Shown: in pieces, positions 57,333-64,000 of the stretch
Numbering within the stretch: position 1 is the first letter of the stretch
How the letters are laid out: each line of letters begins with the position of its first letter
NCBI GenBank assembly: GCA_023055425.1
Contig: JALGPY010000009.1
Coordinates: 55,614,616 to 55,678,615 of the forward strand
DNA from: Linanthus parryae
Taxonomy: Eukaryota; Streptophyta; Magnoliopsida; Ericales; Polemoniaceae
Length of the DNA stretch: 64,000 bases
Direction: 5' to 3'
Program-made: the position numbers and the translations under genes
Notes under the pieces: model-generated
The model's input: the letters and a program-made list of their open reading frames with translations, nothing else
The model's database searches: none
Told to the model about the DNA's origin: nothing

Positions 57333-57794
57333 GTCATTTCAGCCATGTCCCGATCTGTCCAGAGTATATACTAGTATGATATCGGATTATTTATTTTTAA
57401 ATATTTATGATATTGATTTCACATTCTGTGTGCGGGCTTTTGTATGTGTGCGTACTCTTATCGGGTGTCGCTTCTCTTCATTGATTTGTTTTTCTCGGTC
57501 TGTTTCCAAAACTATTTTCTTGTGTAAAGTTTTATAACTGCAGTGTGATTTATTTGGTATTTTTTTGTCTGAGTTTGGTGTCGGATGGGTTCTAGTTTGA
57601 TTTAATATTTGCTGCTGACATTTTGCTTATAATCCTTCTGCATGCTATTTGGTTTTTTATGTGGTCATGAACATGATAAAACCATTGAATACCTGATATT
57701 TTAAATGACTTTGAAGCTTTCAAAATGGAAGGTTTGAAATATATACACCTTTCTATCGAGGGGAGATTAGTCTACGCGCTTGGTATATATCACC
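57333..57794 (+). other. 3' flank of the syntaxin gene
   Basis: T-rich sequence after the stop at 57330-57332, presumably 3' UTR and terminator. No clear AATAAA signal. I looked for an alternative terminal exon, as described for Medicago truncatula SYP132, and saw none here or in the 287-bp last intron. Confidence 0.4.
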
Positions 57795-58027
57795 AGACAC
57801 CAGGTGTCACTGACATTGACATTTCCTAATTTCAGACTTAGTCTGGGGTGAAATGGTAGTTTTTTTCTGAAAAACTAGCCCTCCTAAGACTAGGGAATGA
57901 CACCATCAGGAAGTGTGTCAGTACCCTGAAATTTGGCACATTGAAGGGGTGAATGTGTTCTTTACCAAACTAGAGGGGTGGAAGTGTCTTTGTGTCAACC
58001 TGAGGGAGTGAAAATGTCTTTTATCTT
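57795..58027. repeat. Right-end fragment of the small TIR element family
   Basis: CCTGAAATTTGGCACATTGAAGGGGTG..., AAACTAGAGGGGTGGAAGTGTC and ending AAAATGTCTTTTATCTT match the right arm of 51522-51818 in order and orientation. Confidence 0.5.
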
Positions 58028-58261
58028 AAAAATTACAATTGGTACAAATTAAATGTACATCGAGAATATTAAGGTTGGGTCTAGGCAAGGAGATTTCATT
58101 ACCAACCTCAAGTATGCAAAGGTCGACAAGATTATGATGTGTGAAAAGTAACAGTTATTAACAATCACAATCAAAATAGTAGTCTATGCAATTTCCTATT
58201 CCTTTTCCCTTACGAAGCCATGTCTTACGGGTACAATGATGGGTGAAACTCGTTGAAAGAA

Positions 58262-58888
58262 TCTTATTGGGTGAAAGACACCCCCCTCAAGTTTGATGCT
58301 GAGACACATTCACCCATTCCATTTTGTGAAATGGCACTTTTACCTTTTTGTATGTTAAATTATTTAACGAAAGTTTGCGAAACCGCGCCGATCACTGAAC
58401 CGGTAAGGCAATGGTTTGTGGTTCAATCGATTGGACCAGTGGTGCAACCGGTTTAGTCGCACATTTTTATAATATATAATTATTTATTTATTTAAATATG
58501 TGATATAATTTTTTTTGAGAAATACCTATGTGATATATTTATTTGTTGAAGAAATAGTATTTGACATGTTTAAATAAAATAAATTACACAACAAAAACAT
58601 TAACAGTTATAAAAATACGTAATTTAATACTTTTTAGCACACAACTATAATAAAATAAATTTAATTTAGTTTAGTTTTGGAGATGATTATTGCAAATTCA
58701 ATCCAATAAAACACAAGTGTTTATAAATTTAATGTTTATTTAACATTGCGACGTAGTTATATAGTATGTTTGTCAGAAATAAACAAACAAGCAGAAAAAA
58801 TGAAACATACATCCAACAATAGATATAATCTGAAGTTTAATTTTTACTTATATATAATCTGAAGAGTTTAATTTGTACTTATATTAAA
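58262..58888. repeat. Left-end fragment of a TIR element and AT-rich flank
   Basis: GGGTGAAAGACACCCCCCTCAAGTTTGA... resembles the left arm of the 51522 family. The ACCGGTAAGG...CAACCGGTTTAG stretch (58398-58458) and the following AT-rich DNA have no recognisable content. Confidence 0.4.
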
Positions 58889-59179
58889 AGGTAATTTACA
58901 CTTTGTAACCTCGAATTATAGTAAATAGGCATATTGTACCCTTATTGTTCATCAACTGACACGAAGCACCCTTATTTTTTGTCAACTTAATTACACAATG
59001 CACCCCTCCGTCAAAGGACGTTAAGTTGCAGTTAGTTGACAGTGGGGTCACTGTTGGGAGTGGTTCCTTCCCATTTTGCCCTCCAAAAACATGATTACCT
59101 ATTTGAACCTTCTACTGCTTATATTTTACAACTATTGTCACTCCCGTTAAAAACCACTCATGTACGTGGTTTTCTTGCA

Positions 59180-59210
59180 TGTTGTTGTTGTTGTTGTTGT
59201 TGTTGTTGTG
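59180..59210. repeat. (GTT)n microsatellite
   Basis: About 10 GTT units inside the MULE-like element. The Leu/Cys-rich ORFs through it are artefacts. Confidence 0.9.
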
Positions 59211-60399
59211 TATTCGCTATAAATCAGTTCAAAGTTCGAACAAGGCAAGCAACAAAAGTATTACTCCCACTCTTCCAATTTTATTGTCTGTGGATTTTTC
59301 ACAGAGCTTAAAGAATTTTTTTCACTTGATAAATTTATTGAATATACTTTGTCTCAGATGTTATATTTTTTTGAAAACTGAAAAAATTATAAAAATGAAT
59401 AAATGTATGTAAACAAGTGAAGTAAAAGGTATGCAACCTTTTTAAAAGAATGACAAAGTTTTATAATTTCCCTTTTAAGAAATAACAACAAGACAGAGAG
59501 ATCATTATTTTCAAAGAAGTCATGGCCCATTATTGATTTCAATCTTGAGTTTCTCCATAATCGCAACAGTGAATCTTTAATAACGAAAATCGATATTTTT
59601 TTGAAATAAATGGAAATCGTTGTTTAACTACAATTGTGAAAAAAAACTTAATTGAATTGTTTTTATTTGCTGAGGAAAGTTGTTAAAATAATTAAAACAC
59701 TTGTGAATACTAAAAACCTAATATATATTCTAGGCCCCTAAGTCTTTGGATAATCTATCTAGTTAAACTTACATATCAACATAAAATTCAAAGGAACACC
59801 AATACGGAATCCTATAAGTATAGGTTTGCATACAAATTTACTGTTTGTCACCATTGAAGAAAACTCCCCAAAATAGAGAATATGTGTTTTTGTTTGTTTG
59901 TTTTTTTGTTTTGTTTTGTTTTTTTTTTTCTGTTTTTTTTTTTAAGTTTTTACTGGCGTACTTATGGGGATAAAGCAAGAAATTTTCCATACAATACATA
60001 ATAGTTATTTAGAGCAATATACCTACTAATTTAGAGTATGAATCGATCGGCATAAAAAAAATTGGTGTTAAAACAAGAAAATCTCATCAAATACGAAAAT
60101 ATGATTTTTGAGTAATCACATACTTAACAATTCGGTGTGTGAGTTGATAGGTATACAATATACACTGAAGTTTAATAGCTGATAACAGACTTAAAAGCGT
60201 GATTTACAAGTAAACAAGAGTTTGAAATACAATTTCATTAAAAAAACTTGTTTGCAATACCAATTTCATAAAAATTGCAATTTTAAAAATATGTTTCTTT
60301 TAATAGCTGAAAAGCAACCACAAAACGCGCTTTTCAAGTGAACAAGAGTTTAGTAAATATCAATTTTTCATAAAAGTGTTGATCTACTTACTTATACTA

Positions 60400-60658
60400 C
60401 TACTCTTATTCTTCACCTTCTTTCTATTTTTAATTTTACTACTATTCACTGATTCACTTTGACCTAGTGATTTGAATAGCAAAATAATACATTTTTTTGA
60501 TAATTTGTTTTCTTGGTGTTGTAGAGTAAAAGTTATTATATAACACGGTGAAAAGTTTATTAAAAAATTACATTGTTTTGCAATCCAAATGATCTGGTTA
60601 AAGTGACTCAGATACAAGTTAAAAAAGTTAAATAAGAGAAAGTGAAGAATCAGAGTGG
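60400..60658. mobile_element. Stowaway-like MITE, copy 2
   Basis: Terminal repeats CTACTCTTATTCTTCAC and inverted CCACTCTGATTCTTCAC, flanked by TA on both sides, 259 bp. The interior is homologous to 17757-18000 (CACTTTGACC.AGTGATTTG, GTTGTAGAGTA, AAAAAATTACAT). The TA duplication and fold-back fit the Tc1/mariner-derived Stowaway type. Confidence 0.75.
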
Positions 60659-60992
60659 TATATAATAGTAATTTACAATTGTAAATTTTTTATTTTATCT
60701 TTAACGTACTGAAATCAGTTGTATTTTATTTAAATCAATTTAGAATGCAATATTAAAAAAAAAAACATATGTACAAAGCAGATGGGTGTGGCTCAACAAA
60801 AGTCACATGTACAAGTGGGGTTCACTTATTATTTCATGTCCATCGACAAAAGGGTAAAAATGTACTTTTTATTTCTCCATCCATGTCCATCACTTTCCAT
60901 CCAAAATAAGAGTATTCCATATTAATTGATAAACAGTAAGAGTACAATTTACCTATTTACTATAATCCGAAAGTGCAAAGTATAAATTACCC

Positions 60993-61859
60993 TATATTAA
61001 AATGTAAATGTAGCTAATTTGTACTTATACATCGAACAATATAGTCTGATACAAAATTTGTCCGTCAGCATTCCTCTTTCTTAAATAATTTTGAGAAATT
61101 ATTTCTTAAATAATTTCTTAAACAGGCTGAAATGACACAGAGTTTGCATTTTAACTTTTCCGTCCTGTTGTATGCATTCACTTTCCGTAAAATGAGTTCA
61201 TTCTAGCTGCACCAAAAATACATGGTTTTTATTTTACTTCTGGTCATACACTTTTTTTTTTCGAATTCTACTTTCTCATTTCGCAATAAAGTACCATTAA
61301 GGCAAAGAACAATTTTGTATTCCAGTTAGTCAAACTATCTCTTAATCCATGCACAGAGTCACATTTATTCTATAAAATAGAACGGTTGACTTTTTTTCAA
61401 CTCTTAAATTAAATTAATCCTAACCCTTAGATCTCCATTACCCACGAATTTAGCCTCCATTTAAAGTATGTTTCAGCAGATGCTTCAATCACAGATTTGT
61501 GATATTTTCTTCCCGCCCAATAAAATATTTCACTCCAGAGAAACCTATATTGCAATCATCTTCTGGACATGTCTATCTATGCTTCTTGGCTATGGATCTC
61601 TGCAACAATCATCGTAATTTTTAATGCTTTCTATCGGTTCTATCATTCCTGACTTGGCTAACCATCATCATCGTGAGAGATAACTGGCATTGAACATCCT
61701 TTTCAAAGAATATAAATACATGACCTCTCTGGTCTTTTTTCCAGAAATTCCTACAATCTGGGAAGTAAAAATATTACTAGTCCCCCATACTCCCCTCCAT
61801 ATGTGTCATTCAACCAAAACAAGTTCATTGAGTTACCACTAGCACATAAAACTAGTCAA
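60993..61859. other. AT-rich intergenic stretch
   Basis: No coding frame with a recognisable product and no terminal repeats. The last part (about 61740-61859) may be the 5' UTR of the LINE. Confidence 0.4.
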
Positions 61860-61914
61860 AGTTCAGTCCGAGAAAGCTATGAGTGAGAGAAAGCTATGAC
61901 TTAAGATCTGTGCG

Positions 61915-63349
61915 ATGGAGAAGGAAATGAATCCTTCAACTAAAGAACTAGATCTAATCGCAAGAAACATTAGAAAGATCAAAGACAAAGGTAAGGAGAT
62001 CAATAATTGTGACTCTAAGGATTCTATTTGGGCGATTGGTTGCAGGAACACGAATCATGGAAAAGAAGAAAATCAAGAGCCGAGCAACAAAACAGGGTAA
62101 ACACAAGAGGATTGTAAAATGGGCACCGATCCTGAAAACAGAGAATCGGAAAGCATAGAGGAAGAGATTAGAGACCCTAAGCACAAAGACATCATAATGG
62201 AGTCTGAGAAAGAGGAGGAAAGCTGTTCATTCAAAGTGGCGCGCATCGGCAGAAAAATGGCTGAAAAACCAAAAGAAATCGAAGAAGCCTTTGAGGAATG
62301 TGAAGAAGATTGTGAAGAGATTAAGAAGATTGAAGAGTTCAATAAAAAGAATCCACTGAAACCGAAGATCTTTATACCAAGGAGTTTGAAGCAGATAATT
62401 GCTAGGCCTTTCGCCAACACCTTGATTGTCAAATTATTGGGCAGAACAGTTGGATTCAAGGTTTTTCAAGAAAGAATCCTGAAGCTGTGGAAGCCCTCTC
62501 GAACCTGCAGATTCAGGGATATGCTGGATGGGTTCTATATCATTGATTTTGAAGACAAAGAAGATATGAAAAAGGTTCTAACAGGAGGACCTTGGATCGT
62601 TCTCGACCACTACCTCACGGTAAGGAGATGGGAACCGAATTTTAAACCGTCGAGTACACATCGATTTAAAATCGCCGTGTGGATACGACTACCTCAACTA
62701 CCGGCGGAGTATTATTATGATCTGAGTCTTGAAGATCATATCAAATCAATTCGGTGATCATATTAAAAACGACATAGTTACGGTGAAAGGCACACATATT
62801 AGATACGCTCGTATTTGTGTTAATGTCGATATTACTAGCCCTCTTATAACTGAGTTTACGATATGAAATCATAGCTATAGAGTCACGTATGAACATATAT
62901 ACAATGTGTGCTTTAATTGTGGAAAGATTGGGCATAGGATAGATTGGTGTCCTCTCAAACAAAGAAACAACCACAATGATCAGGCGACGACGCCGGAGAA
63001 GATGATCGCCAATTTCACCGGCAGAAATACTGCAGAGAACAGCCAACGGTCGAATGCCAATTACGAGACGGGTCAGAACTCTAACAGGTCGGATCATCAA
63101 CGGTCTGGTAAAGAGACAGTGGGCCAAGGAGATTGGACTCAAGGAAAGGGTGTTAATAGGCCCAATAACAGAAACAACCAGCCCAAAAAGAATATTAGCT
63201 CTAACTTTAACCAAAATCGATTTGGGCCTTTAGCAGAGCCCAATACCAGTAGGCATAAACAACAAAAGGCCCAAACGGCTTATAATCCCACAGGAAAAAT
63301 GTTCCCATCGATCCTTCAGAACCCTAATGGACTCCTTCACCCCCGCTGA
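61915..63349 (+). pseudogene. LINE ORF1 (DUF4283 plus CCHC zinc knuckle), interrupted
   Basis: Starts MEKEMNPSTKELDLIARNI at 61915. A TAA at 62098 interrupts, and the same frame resumes (62119 MGTDPENRESES...). The DUF4283 domain runs from about NTLIVKLLGRTVGFKVFQER to GFYIIDFEDKEDMKKVLTGG, then PWIVLDHYLTVRRWEP and FKIAVWIRLPQLPAEYY. Near 62745 a frame change leads to VTVKGTHIRYARICVNVDIT, a stop near 62862, and the zinc knuckle CFNCGKIGHRIDWC (62909-62950). A basic, Asn-rich tail ends at 63349. In plant L1 elements ORF1 protein binds the RNA. This copy cannot make a full protein. Confidence 0.82.
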
Positions 63350-63778
63350 TAACCGAACAGCGAAATACAGAGAAAAAGGAGAGACCTCGTTCTCTGGGAA
63401 GAACACATAGAGAGATGGGCTCGTGGTTTCTGAGGATACAGAGATTCGGTCAGAAAATGAGATGGAAGTAACATAAATGAAAGATCAAGGAAAGCTGATG
63501 AACAATGGAGTAAAGAGGAAGATATGAGATCTGAATCAGAGATTCAGATTCTTTCAATGGAAGAAAATAAGAGAAAGGATTTGATGGACGGAGAAGATAA
63601 AGGTAAGATTGATGGGATTGGCTCTCTCTCTCTCACGGCAAGCTGTTTGATGCCCGAAACAAAGAGACACAACTTCATAAAAGGCAATTCAACAGCAAGA
63701 AAACAGAGAACATAAATTTCACTGCTTCTCCTTACTCCACCTCTCTTAATTCTCTAAGCCTTCATTCGAACTCTGGAA

Positions 63779-64000
63779 ATGGTTGAGGAAGTGATGACAC
63801 CTCTGATGGACACCCCAGTTTCATTCTTATGGGACTCATCGGAGAAGAATCATGAGGTGATGGGGTTACCATGGCAGAGGAAAGAAGCGATCTTGACGGT
63901 TCGGATGAATCAGCTGGTCTCAAGGAGAGAGGCGATCAAGCATTTGATTTACTTCGAGGAGACGAGAACGCCGGTCCAGAAATGGGTACAGAAGCTGGAT
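63779..64000 (+). CDS. Partial open frame at the window end, product not recognised
   Basis: ATG at 63779 opens a frame (MVEEVMTPLMDTPVSFLWDS..., VRMNQLVSRREAIKHLIYFE) that is still open at 64000, 74 codons. It could be the start of another LINE-encoded or host protein. With the end missing I cannot name it. Confidence 0.35.
   Translation, partial: MVEEVMTPLMDTPVSFLWDSSEKNHEVMGLPWQRKEAILTVRMNQLVSRREAIKHLIYFEETRTPVQKWVQKLD

Larger units (their letters stand above)
58889..60992. mobile_element. MULE-like non-autonomous element with perfect 9-bp target duplication
   Basis: Left end (A/G)GGTAATTTACACTTTG at 58889 and inverted GGGTAATTTATACTTTG at 60992. The arms agree for about 100 bp (ATTATAGTAAATAGG, TTGTAC.CTTA.TGTT.ATCAA). 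The flanks are TATATTAAA on both sides (58880-58888, 60993-61001). The interior is AT-rich without coding sequence. It contains a GTT microsatellite (59180-59210) and a MITE (60400-60658). Confidence 0.85.
61860..64000 (+). mobile_element. LINE (plant L1 type), 5' part, continues beyond the window
   Basis: Begins near 61860 with a short leader, ORF1 with DUF4283 and CCHC regions, and an A-rich spacer. The window ends before any reverse transcriptase would appear. The left end is not sharply defined. Confidence 0.65.

Noticed and set aside
56875..57794. Alternative last exon of the syntaxin gene, as described for Medicago truncatula SYP132
   Set aside because: No second sequence encoding a SNARE end plus membrane anchor was seen between exon 12 and exon 13 or downstream.
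58380..58460. ACCGGTAAGG...CAACCGGTTTAG as a hAT-type MITE
   Set aside because: Only short ACCGGT-type phrases are present. No paired ends or 8-bp duplication could be identified.

Overview
The window is nuclear DNA of a flowering plant, most likely a eudicot. The evidence is a 13-exon syntaxin gene of the plant SYP132 type, an LEA_2/NHL-type single-exon gene, GT-AG introns, LTR retrotransposons with plant tRNA-Asp and tRNA-Met primer sites, Mutator-like elements (MULEs) with 9-bp target duplications, Stowaway-like MITEs, and a LINE. Only two genes look like ordinary, intact host genes. Most of the remaining sequence is layered, mostly broken transposable elements. All homology calls come from reading motifs, not from database searches.

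Layout. 1-6342 (minus): truncated non-autonomous Athila-type Ty3/gypsy element with LTR, tRNA-Asp PBS and a degenerate gag-protease frame joined directly to an integrase C-terminal tail. 7150-14136 (plus): Ty1/copia polyprotein with many stops, its 3' LTR, then the tail and LTR of a second related copia. 14190-15321: small LINE-like and copia gag remnants. 15797-17392: MULE-type TIR element with a perfect 9-bp duplication and a captured coding-like fragment. 17757-22347: a MITE, tRNA-like SINE heads, the LEA_2 gene (20398-20976, minus) and a non-autonomous hAT-like element. 22842-26490: copia gag remnant and a probable gypsy LTR. 27408-35526 (plus): a second non-autonomous Athila-like element in LTR-internal-LTR-internal order, cut off against an inverted third LTR (35527-36364). 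36912-37500: copia LTR/PBS remnant.

37796-46090: an 8.3-kb MULE with a perfect 9-bp target duplication. It carries a decayed, intron-containing MuDR-type transposase (minus) and, on the opposite strand, a GRF zinc finger plus transmembrane frame. It is inserted in an older TIR element and has been invaded by another one (40031-42047). 46745-57332 (plus): SYP132-type Qa-SNARE gene, 308 aa predicted, with tandem repeats in introns 1 and 3 and a 5.15-kb intron 3. 58889-60992: another MULE-like element with a perfect 9-bp duplication and an internal MITE. 61860-64000 (plus): 5' part of a LINE with a broken ORF1.

The least ordinary material is in the two Athila-like elements. Their coding regions differ but they share non-coding modules: a hairpin in the LTR leader, a pair of 3' hairpins whose stems change in a compensatory way between elements, and arrays of TGCGT-N4-ACGCA near-palindromes just upstream of the LTR TATA box. 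Element 2 also encodes a Cys/His-rich frame where gag would be expected. These modules are the best candidates here for something undescribed.
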